NCBI RefSeq assembly: GCF_023935105.1
Contig: NZ_CP096040.1
Span: 4,383,001-4,447,000, forward strand
DNA length: 64,000 nucleotides
Reading direction: 5' to 3'
Origin: Caulobacter segnis
GTDB lineage: Bacteria > Pseudomonadota > Alphaproteobacteria > Caulobacterales > Caulobacteraceae
Shown here: piece after piece, positions 16,035 through 25,371 of the stretch
Layout: each line of letters begins with the position of its first letter
Numbering within the stretch: position 1 is the first letter of the stretch
Position numbers and translations under genes: made by a program
Notes under the pieces: model-generated
Seen by the model: the letters and a program-made list of their open reading frames with translations, nothing else
Database searches by the model: none
Told to the model about the DNA's origin: nothing

Positions 16035-16924
16035 TGGCGCAGCATAACCTGACCGAACTGGACGCTGTGCTCATGGTCGCACGGCGGGGTAAGTTTCGTG
16101 CGGCGGCGATTGAGCTCGGGGTTTCCACGACGGCGCTCAGCAACGCGGTCGGAAAGCTTGAGCGCGCCCTGGGCGTGCGGCTTTTCAATCGCACCACCCG
16201 AAGCGTCTCCCTCACCGAGGCCGGCCAACGGTTCGTTGACCAGGTCGCGCCCGCCGTCCGGGAGATTCATGAAGCGATGGAGGCCGCGCGCTCTCAGCAG
16301 GCCGCCCCGTCCGGCACGCTGCGCATAAACGCGTTTCCGACGGCGGCGCGCGAGATCTTCGCCTCGCTCGTTCTGCCATTTCATCGGTTGCACCCTCAGG
16401 TCCACTTCGACATCGTGACGGAAGGGCGTCTGGTCGACATCGTCGCCGGCGGCTTCGATCTTGGCGTGCGGAGCACCGACCGGGTGCCGGTCGACACGAT
16501 CGCCCTGCCGTTCGGCGGCGCCCGGCGCAATGTGGTGGTTGGCGCGCCGAGCTATCTGGAAGCGCGCGGGACGCCGATGACCCCACAGGACCTGGTCGCC
16601 CACGCCTGCCTGCGCGTCCGCCTTCCCAATGGCGCCATCCACCGCTGGCCGTTCGAGAAAGACGGACAGTCGATCCATATCGACGTGGACGGCGGTCTGA
16701 CCCTCGACGAAGCGAGCCTCGCCCGCACCGCGGCCCTGGCGTCCATGGGACTTACCTTGGCCATGGAGTTCGACGTGCGAGACGACATCGATGCAGGCCG
16801 GCTTGTTCGGGTGCTTGAAGACTGGACGCCAACGCTGCCGCCCTTAAGCCTGTACTATCCGAGCCGGCGCAATCCCACGGCCGCATTCAAGGCCTTCATC
16901 GACTTCGCACGGCGGCAAGGCTGA
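16034..16924 (+). CDS. LysR-family transcriptional regulator
   Basis: A 296-residue LTTR. The N-terminal winged helix reads FRAAAIELGVSTTALSNAVGKL through LGVRLFNRTTRSVSLTEAGQ, and the C-terminal effector domain (about residues 90-296) contains VDIVAGGFDLGVRSTD, typical of the group that controls oxidoreductase genes. It is divergent from the SnoaL-SDR pair and probably activates or represses it in response to a small-molecule substrate. Confidence 0.92.
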   Translation: MAQHNLTELDAVLMVARRGKFRAAAIELGVSTTALSNAVGKLERALGVRLFNRTTRSVSLTEAGQRFVDQVAPAVREIHEAMEAARSQQAAPSGTLRINAFPTAAREIFASLVLPFHRLHPQVHFDIVTEGRLVDIVAGGFDLGVRSTDRVPVDTIALPFGGARRNVVVGAPSYLEARGTPMTPQDLVAHACLRVRLPNGAIHRWPFEKDGQSIHIDVDGGLTLDEASLARTAALASMGLTLAMEFDVRDDIDAGRLVRVLEDWTPTLPPLSLYYPSRRNPTAAFKAFIDFARRQG

Positions 16925-17122
16925 GCGGCGAGCCGCCATTGGCGTCACCGAACGCCCAAGTCAGGGGGCCTCCCTGGATTTCACGGCCCGTATCAGACCT
17001 CGCCGACGTCCGCCATGGATCGAAAGCCGACGTCGGTCGCGCCTGCTCCGCTGCATTTCTTGAACCGCCTGTACAAAAAACGCAAAGACCACGCCCCGCG
17101 CTCGGGTTATGAGCGCCGTCCC

Positions 17123-18232
17123 ATGACCAGCCGTCTCCACGCCCTCGTCCGGGGCAAGAGCCCCATTCGTCCGATCGACGCCCTGCGCGGCGGGGCCGGG
17201 GCGCTGCTGGGCCTGCTGTTCGCCGGCGTGCTGGGGCGCTTCGCCGTTTCTTCCGTTTCCGGGGGCGGCGGCGACTGGCTGCATCCGCTGCTGGTGGCGC
17301 CGATCGGGGCGTCGGCGGTGCTGGTCTTCGCCGTGCCGGCCAGTCCGCTGGCCCAGCCGCGTTCGGTGCTGGGCGGCAACATCGTCTCGGCCCTGGTCGG
17401 AATCACCGTGGCCCTGCTCGTCCCCCAGACCCTGGTCGCCGCGCCCCTGGCCGTGGGCGCCGCGATCGGAACCATGATGCTGCTGGGCTGCCTGCACCCG
17501 CCGGGCGGCGCCGTGGCCCTGATCTGCGTGATCGGCGGGCCCAAGGTGGCGCAGGCCGGCTACCTGTTCGCCCTCAATCCGGTGGCGGTCGACTCGCTGC
17601 TGCTGACCGGCGCCGGGATGATCTGGGGCCGGCTCACCGGCCACTCCTATCCGCACCGCGCGCCGGCCGCGCCGGCCAATCCGCACGGCGCCAAGGATCC
17701 CTCCCCGGCCAGCCGCATCGGCTACAGCGCCACCGACCTGGATGTCGCCCTGGCCCGCTACGGCGAGCTGCTGGACGTCAGCCGCGAGGACCTGGACGCC
17801 CTGTTCCGTGAGGTCGAGCTGTCGGCCGCCCAGCGCCTGCACGGCCAGATCCGCTGCGGCGACGTGATGTCCCGCGACGTCATCAGCCTGCACCACGACC
17901 AGTCGGCCGAAAGCGCGCTGGCCTATATGCGTGAGCACGACCTGCGCACCGCGCCGGTGGTCGACGCCGACAATCGCGTCATCGGCCTGGCCCGCCGGGC
18001 CGAGCTGCAGGCCAATCGCCGCCGCAAGGTCGAAGCGGCCCTGGATCCCTTCGTCCACAAGGTCATGGAGGGCACGCCGATCGCGGCCCTGCTGCCGATC
18101 CTCTCCACCGGCCACACCCACGAGGCCATGGTCGTCGACGGCGAGCGCCGGCTGATCGGGGTGATCACCCAGACGGATCTGATCGCGGTGCTCTACCGCG
18201 CGCACATCGTCGAGGCTGTGGTGGGGGGTTAG
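17123..18232 (+). CDS. HPP-family membrane protein with C-terminal CBS pair
   Basis: About 369 residues. An N-terminal HPP domain has four membrane helices (roughly residues 20-165) and the signature LGCLHPPGGAVAL. The C-terminal half holds two CBS motifs (GDVMSRDVISLHHDQSAESA; VIGLARRAELQ; HEAMVVDGERRLIGVITQTD). HPP proteins are linked to nitrite or other anion transport, and the CBS pair usually senses adenine nucleotides; the substrate here is unproven. The ATG at 17123 is preferred because upstream in-frame residues (from 17015) are not HPP-like, but no strong ribosome site is seen. Confidence 0.83.
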   Translation: MTSRLHALVRGKSPIRPIDALRGGAGALLGLLFAGVLGRFAVSSVSGGGGDWLHPLLVAPIGASAVLVFAVPASPLAQPRSVLGGNIVSALVGITVALLVPQTLVAAPLAVGAAIGTMMLLGCLHPPGGAVALICVIGGPKVAQAGYLFALNPVAVDSLLLTGAGMIWGRLTGHSYPHRAPAAPANPHGAKDPSPASRIGYSATDLDVALARYGELLDVSREDLDALFREVELSAAQRLHGQIRCGDVMSRDVISLHHDQSAESALAYMREHDLRTAPVVDADNRVIGLARRAELQANRRRKVEAALDPFVHKVMEGTPIAALLPILSTGHTHEAMVVDGERRLIGVITQTDLIAVLYRAHIVEAVVGG

Positions 18233-18261
18233 GGATCTTACCCATCCTCGCCCACTAAATC

Positions 18262-18401
18262 CGCCTTCCTAGGCCTTGCGCCTAGGACCCAGTGTTCCGC
18301 TGCTCAGATCCGAAACTAGAGCATGCCCACGCTGGCGGCGCGCTTCTTCGGCGCCGAACCCAGCTGCGCCATGGGTCCTAGGCACAAGGCCTAGGAAGGC
18401 G
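18262..18401. repeat. 140-bp element with 30-bp terminal inverted repeats
   Basis: The left arm CGCCTTCCTAGGCCTTGCGC... (18262-18291) and the right arm (18372-18401) are inverted copies matching at 29 of 30 positions. The 80-bp interior has no convincing ORF. It lies between the converging HPP-CBS and chemotaxis genes. It is either a MITE-like element or a strong bidirectional stem-loop. No second copy is in this window. Confidence 0.65.
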
Positions 18402-18427
18402 AATTGAGTGAGTCCTGCCGGCTGGCC

Positions 18428-20635
18428 TTAAGCCGCCCGCCGCATCCCCGCCTTGCCCAACCTAAACCGCCCGACCAGGTCCATCAGCCTCGCGCCCTGC
18501 CCCGCCAGGGCCTGGTCGGCGATGCGGGCGTCCTCGACCATGGCCAGGTTCTCCTGGGTGAAGCGCTCGATCTCGGCGACCTCGCCGTTGACGGCCGAGA
18601 GGTCCTGGGCCTGCTCGCGGACCGACGAGGCGATGCGGGTGGCGGCCGCGTCGATGCCGGCCATCCGCCCGGCGACGCCATGCAGGGCCGCGCCGGTGCG
18701 CTCGACCTGGGCCACGCCCGCCTCGACCCGGACGTTCGACTCGCCGATCAGGGTCTTGATCTGCCGCGCGGAGTCCGCCGAGCGCTGGGCCAGGGCCCGC
18801 ACCTCTTGCGCGACCACCGCGAAGCCGCGTCCAGCTTCACCGGCCCGCGCCGCTTCGACGCCGGCGTTCAGGGCCAGCAAGTTGGTCTGGAAGGCGATCT
18901 CGTCGATCAGGCCCACGATGTCGCCGATCTGGCGCGAGGAGGCGTCGATCTCGCCCATGGTGCGGGCCGATTCGCTGACCAGGGCCCCGCCCTCGTCGGC
19001 CTCGGTGCGGGCCGAGGCGACCAGGCGGCGGGTCTCGTCGGCCCCGCCGGCCACCTCGCCCATGGCCCCGGTGACGGCGTTCAGCGAGCCGGCGGCCCGC
19101 TCCAGGCCCTGGGCCTGGCGTTCCGTGCGGCGGGCCAGTTCGCCCGACGCCTGGCTGAGGGTGTCGCTGGCCGCGCCGATCGCGTCGGCGGCCTCGGCGA
19201 TCTCGCCGATCGCCAGGTCCAGGCTCTGGACGGCGCGGTTGAAGTCGGCGCGCAGCGGCTCGTAGACCGGCGCGAACGGGCCGGCGATGCGGCGCGAAAG
19301 ATCACCTTCGGCCACGGCGGCCAGGGCCTCGCCCACCTGACGGACCACGGCGGTCTGCTCGTCGATCGACATCGTCAGGGCGGCGGCGCGATCGCGGTCG
19401 GCGTCGGCGGCCTGGCGTAGGGCGTCCTGCTGGTCGCGCAGGGCCTGGGCCCGCGCCAGCTCGGCGCGCAGGGTCTCCAGCGAACGGGCGATCGCCCCGA
19501 TCTCGTCGGCGCGCTCCAGCTCGGCCACCGGCTGGTCGTAGCGGTGATCGGCCATCACCCGCACGGTGTCGCGCAGGGTCAGCAGCGGCTTGGCGATCAG
19601 CTTGCGCGAGGTCGCGGCCAGCACGCCCAGGGCGGCCAGCAACAGCACCAGGCCGCCGATGGCCAGGCCCAGGGCCAGTTGGCGCGCGGGGGCCAGCAGG
19701 GCCTCCTCCGTCACGTCGACCACCACCGCCCAGGTCGCGCCCGAGGCCAGCCGCACCGGGGCCACCAGGCGTTCGGCGCGCTTGCCGCCGATCTTGATGT
19801 CCTCGATCACGGTCGGCCCGCCGCCGGCGATCACCGCCTTGATCTGGCCCAGGCCAGGATCGGCATAGGCCTTCATGCGCAGCGCCGCCTCGGGGTGCGA
19901 GACCCACAGGCCGCCGGGCGAGACCAGCATGGCGCGGCCGCCGTCGAAGGGCTTCAGGGCGTTCAGCCGGCCGGCGATGTCGTCCAGCGCCAGGTCGGCG
20001 CCCATGACGCCCACCGTCTTGCCGTTCGCGATCACGGGGTAGGTGATCGAGGTCATCAGCACGTACTTGGTCTGGCCGCCGTCGGTGATGTTGTCGCGAT
20101 AGGGCTCCAGGATCGCCGGCTTGCCGCTGTCGAAGCTGGTCTTGAAGAAGCCCTCGTTGAACTCGTTGTCCTCGCCCTGCTCGGAGGTCAGGGTGTCGCC
20201 GGTGCGCACCCAGTAGCCGATGAAGCGCCCCTGGGGGGTCGAGCCCAGGTCGGCGCGGCCGGCGAAGGCGGCGTCGTCGCCCAGCGCGTCCGGGGCGAAC
20301 ATCAGCCAGCCGCCCAGCATAGTCTTGGACGCGTGGGCGATCGGCTTCAGTTGGGCCAGGTACTGGGCGCGGTCGCGCTGGCTGGCCTCGTAAGAGGCGG
20401 CGAACAGCCCGGCCGAGGCGCGGACCACCGCGTCGGCGTCGTCCAGGTCGTTCTTGATCTCCTGGCCGGTCTGGGCGGTCACGGTGGCGGCGTAGCGTTC
20501 GGCCAGGCCGCGCATGGCCTTGCCGCTCTGCCAGGTGATCAGCAGCGATCCCGCGATCAGCAGCGCACCCAACGCGGCGCCGCCCGCTGTCATCAGCTTT
20601 CCCGCCAACGACAACCGCCTGAACGCTCCGGTCAT
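18428..20635 (-). CDS. Methyl-accepting chemotaxis protein with periplasmic dCache sensor
   Basis: About 735 residues. A first membrane helix (MTAGGAALGALLIAGSLLIT) precedes a periplasmic dCache-type sensor with FIGYWVRTGDTLTSEQGEDN and ITYPVIANGKTVGVMGADLA. A second helix (LALGLAIGGLVLLLAALGVL), a HAMP domain and a cytoplasmic signalling domain follow, whose tip reads EIAFQTNLLALNAGVEAARA. There is no C-terminal NWETF-like CheR-docking peptide. The start at 20635 follows a GGGGGAC stretch; 20659 is an alternative. It probably senses a small organic ligand. Confidence 0.88.
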   Translation of the reverse strand: MTGAFRRLSLAGKLMTAGGAALGALLIAGSLLITWQSGKAMRGLAERYAATVTAQTGQEIKNDLDDADAVVRASAGLFAASYEASQRDRAQYLAQLKPIAHASKTMLGGWLMFAPDALGDDAAFAGRADLGSTPQGRFIGYWVRTGDTLTSEQGEDNEFNEGFFKTSFDSGKPAILEPYRDNITDGGQTKYVLMTSITYPVIANGKTVGVMGADLALDDIAGRLNALKPFDGGRAMLVSPGGLWVSHPEAALRMKAYADPGLGQIKAVIAGGGPTVIEDIKIGGKRAERLVAPVRLASGATWAVVVDVTEEALLAPARQLALGLAIGGLVLLLAALGVLAATSRKLIAKPLLTLRDTVRVMADHRYDQPVAELERADEIGAIARSLETLRAELARAQALRDQQDALRQAADADRDRAAALTMSIDEQTAVVRQVGEALAAVAEGDLSRRIAGPFAPVYEPLRADFNRAVQSLDLAIGEIAEAADAIGAASDTLSQASGELARRTERQAQGLERAAGSLNAVTGAMGEVAGGADETRRLVASARTEADEGGALVSESARTMGEIDASSRQIGDIVGLIDEIAFQTNLLALNAGVEAARAGEAGRGFAVVAQEVRALAQRSADSARQIKTLIGESNVRVEAGVAQVERTGAALHGVAGRMAGIDAAATRIASSVREQAQDLSAVNGEVAEIERFTQENLAMVEDARIADQALAGQGARLMDLVGRFRLGKAGMRRAA

Positions 20636-20746
20636 CCTAAGTCCCCCGACTCGACTCAAGGGAGCAGAAGGCTTGGTAAACCTTGCAGAACGCTGAACGA
20701 GTGATCATCGTTCATGCAAACAGACGTATGGAACGGGGAGCTTCCG

Positions 20747-21409
20747 ATGATCGTGGTCCACCACCTGAACAACTCGCGCAGCCAGCGGGTGCTGTGGCTG
20801 CTGGAGGAGCTTGGCCTGCCCTACGAGATCAAGCGGTACCAGCGCGACGCCAAGACCATGCTGGCCCCGCCCGAGCTGAAGGCCATCCATCCCCTGGGCA
20901 AGTCGCCGGTCATCACCGACGGCGACAAGGTCATCGCCGAGACCGGGGCGATCGTGGAGTACATCCTCGAGACCTATGGCCAGGGCCGGCTGATCCCGGC
21001 GGCCGGCACGCCCGAGCGCCTGCGCCACACCTACTGGCTGCACTACGCCGAGGGCTCGGCCATGACGCCCCTGCTGCTGAAGCTGGTGTTCTCGGCGCTG
21101 CCCGCCCGCGCGCCCGGCCTGATGAAGGGCCTGGTCAAGAGCGTCGCCGCCCGCGCCCAGCAAGGCTTCGTCGACCCGCAGCTGAAGGCCCATGTCGACT
21201 ACTGGGAGGCCGAACTGGCCAAGTCCGAATGGTTCGCCGGCGGCGAGATGACCGGCGCCGACATCATGATGAGCTTCCCGCTGGAGGCCGGCGCCGCGCG
21301 GGCTGGAGCGTCGTCGCGCCCGCACATCAAGGCCTTCCTGGACAAGATCCACGCCCGCCCCGCCTACCAGCGCGCCCTCGAGCGCGGCGGGCCGTACGCC
21401 TACGCCTGA
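20747..21409 (+). CDS. Glutathione S-transferase family protein
   Basis: A 220-residue GST starting MIVVHHLNNSRSQRVLWLLE, preceded by a GGGGAG ribosome site. The N-terminal thioredoxin-like domain includes the SRSQRVLWLLEELGLPYEIK active-site region and the GSH-binding KSPVITDGDKVIAETGAIVEYI. The C-terminal helical domain runs to the end (FAGGEMTGADIMMSFPLEAG). It probably conjugates glutathione to electrophiles or reduces peroxides. It is intact, unlike the GST at 4758. Confidence 0.88.
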   Translation: MIVVHHLNNSRSQRVLWLLEELGLPYEIKRYQRDAKTMLAPPELKAIHPLGKSPVITDGDKVIAETGAIVEYILETYGQGRLIPAAGTPERLRHTYWLHYAEGSAMTPLLLKLVFSALPARAPGLMKGLVKSVAARAQQGFVDPQLKAHVDYWEAELAKSEWFAGGEMTGADIMMSFPLEAGAARAGASSRPHIKAFLDKIHARPAYQRALERGGPYAYA

Positions 21410-21506
21410 CGCCTAGGTCAGGGCGACTGCTGACAGGTCCGGGCGTCGGCGCGTGAAAACGTCTTCGTCCTGGACTAACGTTACGGAAACCCAAGGGAGG
21501 ATCCCC

Positions 21507-21935
21507 ATGAAGATCGTCACCAGCCTGAGCTTCAAGGGCGAGTGCCGCCAGGCCTTCGACTTCTACGCCGAGGTGCTGGGCGGCAAGGTCACCGCCGCCT
21601 TTCCGTTCGGCGAGGGCCCGCCCGGCGGCCCGCCGATGGATCCCCAGTACAAGGACTGGCTGATGCACGCCTGGCTGGACGTCGGCGACCAGTCGATCAT
21701 GGGCGCGGACATGCCGCCCGAGTTCGCCCCCAACATCGACAAGCCCAAGAACGGCTTCGACGTCACCTATCACACCGACGACCCGGTCGAGGCCAAGCGG
21801 GTGTTCGACGCCCTGTCCGAGGGCGGCAAGGTCGGCATGGCCTTCGCCGAGACCTTCTGGTCGCCCGGCTACGGCAACCTGATCGACAAGTTCGGCATCC
21901 CCTGGATGATCAACACCACGCCCAAGCAAGGGTAA
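21507..21935 (+). CDS. VOC-superfamily (PhnB / glyoxalase-like) protein
   Basis: A 142-residue protein starting MKIVTSLSFKGECRQAFDFY after an AAGGGAGG ribosome site. The two beta-alpha-beta-beta-beta modules of the vicinal-oxygen-chelate fold are visible, with AEVLGGKVTAAFPFGEGPPG in the first and DDPVEAKRVFDALSEGGKVG and FWSPGYGNLIDKFGIPWMIN in the second, which is the PhnB/YjdN-like layout. The reaction is unknown. Confidence 0.85.
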   Translation: MKIVTSLSFKGECRQAFDFYAEVLGGKVTAAFPFGEGPPGGPPMDPQYKDWLMHAWLDVGDQSIMGADMPPEFAPNIDKPKNGFDVTYHTDDPVEAKRVFDALSEGGKVGMAFAETFWSPGYGNLIDKFGIPWMINTTPKQG

Positions 21936-22121
21936 GGACCGACGGCCACCGCTGCGCATGTCCGACAAATTCCACCCGAGCATGTTGGGGACGCGCAGCG
22001 GGGTTTCGGTGGCGGCCGACGAATCCTTGTTCCGCCACGGGCACCAATACCGACCTTCGGACGATTGACCTCTAAATTTGTCTGAGTAATTCTTGCGGGG
22101 GAACGCAAGGAATAATGACAA

Positions 22122-23120
22122 ATGCGATTGGGGTTGGTGACGTTGGCGCTGGTCGCGGCGCTGTCGGTCGGCGCGCCGGCCGGGGCGCGAGAGACCAAGG
22201 GCGCCGAACCGGGCTCGAACCCCATCGTCCGGGACAAGTTCACGGCGGACCCCGCCCCGCTGGTCGTCGGCGACCGCCTCTTCCTCTACGTCGGCCATGA
22301 CGAGGCCCAGCGCGACGAGATGTTCAACATGCGCGAGTGGCTGGTCTACTCGACGACGGACATGAAGCACTGGACGTCGTATCCGCCCATCATGAAGGCC
22401 ACGGACTTCAAGTGGGCCAAGAAGGACGCCTGGGCGTCGCAGGCGATTGAGAAGAACGGCAAGTTCTACTTCTACGCCGCCGTCGAGCACGACAGCACCC
22501 ATCCGGGCAAGGCGATCGGCGTGGCGGTCTCGGACAAGCCGACCGGCCCCTTCGTCGACGCCCGCGGGTCCGCTCTGATCACCAACCAGATGACGCCCAA
22601 GGGGACCCACAGCTGGGAGGACATCGATCCCACGGTGTTCACCGACGACGACGGAACGACCTGGATCGCCTGGGGCAATCGTCAGGCCTATATCGCCAAG
22701 CTCAAGCCGAACATGATCGAGATCGACGGCCCGATCACCGAGATCACGCCGCCGCACTTCGAGGAAGGGCCGTGGCTGCACAAGCGCGGCGAGCTGTACT
22801 ACCTGACCTACGCCTCGCTGGACCGGTCGACCCAGCGTGACGAGCATGTCTCCTACGCGACCGCGCCCGCCATCACGGGGCCCTGGACCTATCGGGGACT
22901 GCTCACCGGATCGGGCAAGTACAGCTTCACGATCCATCCCGGCATCGTCGAGTTCAAGGGCGCCTGGTATATCTTCCTGCACAACGCGGACCTGGCGATC
23001 GGCGATCAGAGCGGCGCGATCGGACGCCGGGCCGTGACGGTCGAGCGTCTCCACTACAACGCCGACGGGACCCTCAAGCCCGTGGTTCAGACCAGGGCTG
23101 GGGTGTCGGCGCGGCCCTGA
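22122..23120 (+). CDS. Secreted glycoside hydrolase family 43-like enzyme
   Basis: A 332-residue protein with an N-terminal signal peptide (MRLGLVTLALVAALSVGAPA). It reads as a five-bladed beta-propeller GH43 enzyme. The three acidic residues expected lie in VRDKFTADPAPLVVGDRLFL (base), HSWEDIDPTVFTDDDGTTWI (pKa modulator) and THPGIVEFKGAW or PPHFEEGPWLHKRGELYY (acid). GH43 enzymes are mostly beta-xylosidases and alpha-arabinofuranosidases acting on plant xylan, in keeping with Caulobacter lifestyle. It stands alone, 186 bp after the VOC gene, with no sugar regulator beside it. Confidence 0.85.
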   Translation: MRLGLVTLALVAALSVGAPAGARETKGAEPGSNPIVRDKFTADPAPLVVGDRLFLYVGHDEAQRDEMFNMREWLVYSTTDMKHWTSYPPIMKATDFKWAKKDAWASQAIEKNGKFYFYAAVEHDSTHPGKAIGVAVSDKPTGPFVDARGSALITNQMTPKGTHSWEDIDPTVFTDDDGTTWIAWGNRQAYIAKLKPNMIEIDGPITEITPPHFEEGPWLHKRGELYYLTYASLDRSTQRDEHVSYATAPAITGPWTYRGLLTGSGKYSFTIHPGIVEFKGAWYIFLHNADLAIGDQSGAIGRRAVTVERLHYNADGTLKPVVQTRAGVSARP

Positions 23121-23237
23121 AACCTCTGCGACCAACCGTCGCCGTGGGCGCGATGTTAGGGGTTCGCGAACCACGTTGATCGCACCGTCCCTCCGCGCCG
23201 TGGGGTTTTTCTCGCCGCGCGAAGGAGACGCCCCGTC

Positions 23238-23618
23238 TTGAGCCCTCGGATCCCCGCGACGCGCCGCCTCGCCGCCGTCGCCGGTCCGACCGCCCTTGCA
23301 ACCCTAGGGGTTCTTCTCAGCCTTTTCGCGGCCGTCGCCGTCGACGCCCACCCCCGGACGCCGGGACGGGTGGCGGCGGTGTTCCCGCCGTGGTGGAGCC
23401 CCGCCCAGATCGTCGGCGCGGCCGGATCGGCCGGCGACATCGCCGGCGCCGGCGGCGCGCCATTCATCGTGATCCTGCGCGCGGCCCCCGACGACAGGGG
23501 CCCCGCCGACCTCCTACAGCGCGCGCGGCAGGCCGGCGCGCTGCTGCTGCTCGACCCCGCCCTGGCCGGCGCCTGCGCGCGCCCGGCCTCGGACCTTTCC
23601 TCTCAAGACCCCGTCTGA
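23238..23618 (+). CDS. Small secreted or anchored protein upstream of a chemotaxis receptor
   Basis: A 126-residue protein beginning at a TTG (23238) after a strong GAAGGAGA ribosome site. An N-terminal hydrophobic helix (about residues 15-37, LATLGVLLSLFAAVAVDAHP) acts as signal or anchor. The rest is Ala/Gly/Pro-rich and contains RVAAVFPPWWSPAQIVGAAG and PFIVILRAAP. The stop is only 3 bp before the next ATG, so it is co-translated with the chemotaxis protein. I do not recognise the family; it could be a periplasmic partner of the receptor. Confidence 0.6.
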   Translation: MSPRIPATRRLAAVAGPTALATLGVLLSLFAAVAVDAHPRTPGRVAAVFPPWWSPAQIVGAAGSAGDIAGAGGAPFIVILRAAPDDRGPADLLQRARQAGALLLLDPALAGACARPASDLSSQDPV

Positions 23619-23621
23619 TTC

Positions 23622-25223
23622 ATGAAGCTCTCGTTCTCGAACCTCGACGCCCAACGCGCGGTCGGCGGCAAGCTGATCGTCATCCTGGCCTGGGCCATGA
23701 TCCCGGTGGTGCTGGCCGCGCGCCTGACGGTGCATGGCGGCCTGACGGGCCTGATGGTCGCCTCGGCCCTGGCGGCGACGGGCGCGACCCTGGCCTGGCG
23801 CTTCGGCGGCGAGGGCTCGGCCGGGCGTTCGCTGGTCGGCGTGGCCCTGATGGCCCAGGTCTCGCTGCTGGTCGCCGCCCTGGGCGGCCACGCCTGGCAG
23901 ACCGACATGCACATGGCCTATTTCGCGGCCCTGGCCCTGCTGGTGGTCTATTGCGACTGGGTCGTCATCGCCGCCGCCGCCGCGACCGTGGCCGTGCATC
24001 ACCTGGGCCTGTCCTACCTGCTGCCCAGCGCCGTTTTCCCCGGCTCGGCCAGCCTGGGCCGCGTGATCGTCCACGCCGTGATCCTGATCGTCGAGGCCGG
24101 CGCCCTGATCGCCGTCACCGCCAGCGTCAGTTCGATGTTCGCCGTCGCCTCCAGCGCCCGCGCCAAGGCCGAGGCGGCCGTCGGCGAGGCCCGCGCCGCC
24201 AATGACGCGGCCGAGGACGCCCGCCGCTCGGAGGAAGAGACCCGGGTCGTCAACACCGCCGCCCGCGAACGGGCCGAGGCCCAGCGCGACGCGGCCATCG
24301 CCGCCCTGGGCCAGGCCCTGTCGCACCTGGCGCGCGGCGACCTGACCGCCCGCCTGGAGACCCGCTTCGCCGAGGCCTTCGAGCCCTTGCGCGCCGACTA
24401 CAACACCGCCGCCGGCAAGCTGGCCGACGCCCTGTCGGTGATCGAGGGCCGGGTCGACGGCGTGCGCGCCGGCTCCGACCAGATCGCCGACGCCTCGGTC
24501 AGTCTCTCGCGCCGCACCGAGCGCCAGGCCGCCAGCCTGGAAGAGACCGCCGCGGCCATGGACGAGATCACCGTCACGGTCGGCCAGACGGCCTCGGGCG
24601 CCAAGAAGGCCGCCGAGGTGGTGGCCCGCGCCCGCGACGACATCCGCCGCTCGGGCGAGGTGGTGCAACAGGCCGTCGCCGCCATGACCGCCATCGAAGG
24701 CTCGTCGCAAGAGATCACCAACATCATCTCGGTGATCGACGAGATCGCCTTCCAGACCAACCTGCTGGCCCTGAACGCCGGGGTCGAGGCCGCCCGCGCC
24801 GGCGACAGCGGCAAGGGTTTCGCGGTCGTCGCCCAGGAAGTTCGCGCTCTGGCCCAGCGCTCGGCCGAGGCGGCCAAGGAGATCAAGACCCTGATCTCGA
24901 CCTCGTCCCACCAGGTCGAGGCGGGCGTCGGCCTGGTCGGCCGCACCGGCGAGGCGCTGGAGCGGATGGTCTCGCAGATCGCCGAAATCGACGGGCTGGT
25001 CAGCGAGATCGCAGCCTCCGCCCAGAGCCAGGCGCACGGCCTGAGCCAGGTGAACGGCGCGGTGAACCAGATGGATCAGGTGCTGCAGGAGAACGCCGGC
25101 ATGGTCGAACAGACCTCGGTGGCCACCCAGACCCTGAACGCCGACGCGGCCCTGCTGGCCGACCTGGTCGGCCAGTTCGAGCTGCCGCGGACGGCGCGCG
25201 AACCGGCGCGACGCCGCGCCTGA
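23622..25223 (+). CDS. Methyl-accepting chemotaxis protein with multi-helix membrane domain
   Basis: A 533-residue receptor. The N-terminal 190 residues hold five to six membrane helices with very short loops instead of a large periplasmic sensor, so it probably senses a membrane-soluble or intramembrane signal. An alanine/glutamate-rich coiled coil (about residues 185-225), a HAMP-like segment and a long signalling domain with the tip EIAFQTNLLALNAGVEAARA follow. No C-terminal docking pentapeptide is seen. It is coupled to the small gene at 23238. Confidence 0.88.
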   Translation: MKLSFSNLDAQRAVGGKLIVILAWAMIPVVLAARLTVHGGLTGLMVASALAATGATLAWRFGGEGSAGRSLVGVALMAQVSLLVAALGGHAWQTDMHMAYFAALALLVVYCDWVVIAAAAATVAVHHLGLSYLLPSAVFPGSASLGRVIVHAVILIVEAGALIAVTASVSSMFAVASSARAKAEAAVGEARAANDAAEDARRSEEETRVVNTAARERAEAQRDAAIAALGQALSHLARGDLTARLETRFAEAFEPLRADYNTAAGKLADALSVIEGRVDGVRAGSDQIADASVSLSRRTERQAASLEETAAAMDEITVTVGQTASGAKKAAEVVARARDDIRRSGEVVQQAVAAMTAIEGSSQEITNIISVIDEIAFQTNLLALNAGVEAARAGDSGKGFAVVAQEVRALAQRSAEAAKEIKTLISTSSHQVEAGVGLVGRTGEALERMVSQIAEIDGLVSEIAASAQSQAHGLSQVNGAVNQMDQVLQENAGMVEQTSVATQTLNADAALLADLVGQFELPRTAREPARRRA

Positions 25224-25272
25224 GGGAGCCAGGCGCCGTCGGCCCAAACCCCTTAAGGCCAAGCTCGCCCCC

Positions 25273-25301
25273 TTGCGTATCCAGAACGGGGCGCCTATCC
25301 T
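25273..25301 (+). promoter_or_regulatory. Candidate greA promoter
   Basis: TTGCGT (25273-25278), a 17-bp spacer and TATCCT (25296-25301) fit a housekeeping promoter about 70 bp before the greA ATG. Confidence 0.45.
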
Positions 25302-25371
25302 CCCAGCCCCCGGTTGTGAGCGCCCGCGACCGGAAGTCTTTCCTCCCAAGGCGTCCGAGCTAAAATCCGCA

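Noticed and set aside
18323..18394. A 23-codon ORF inside the 140-bp inverted-repeat element
   Set aside because: It has no ribosome site, runs through the inverted arm and shows no sign of coding constraint.
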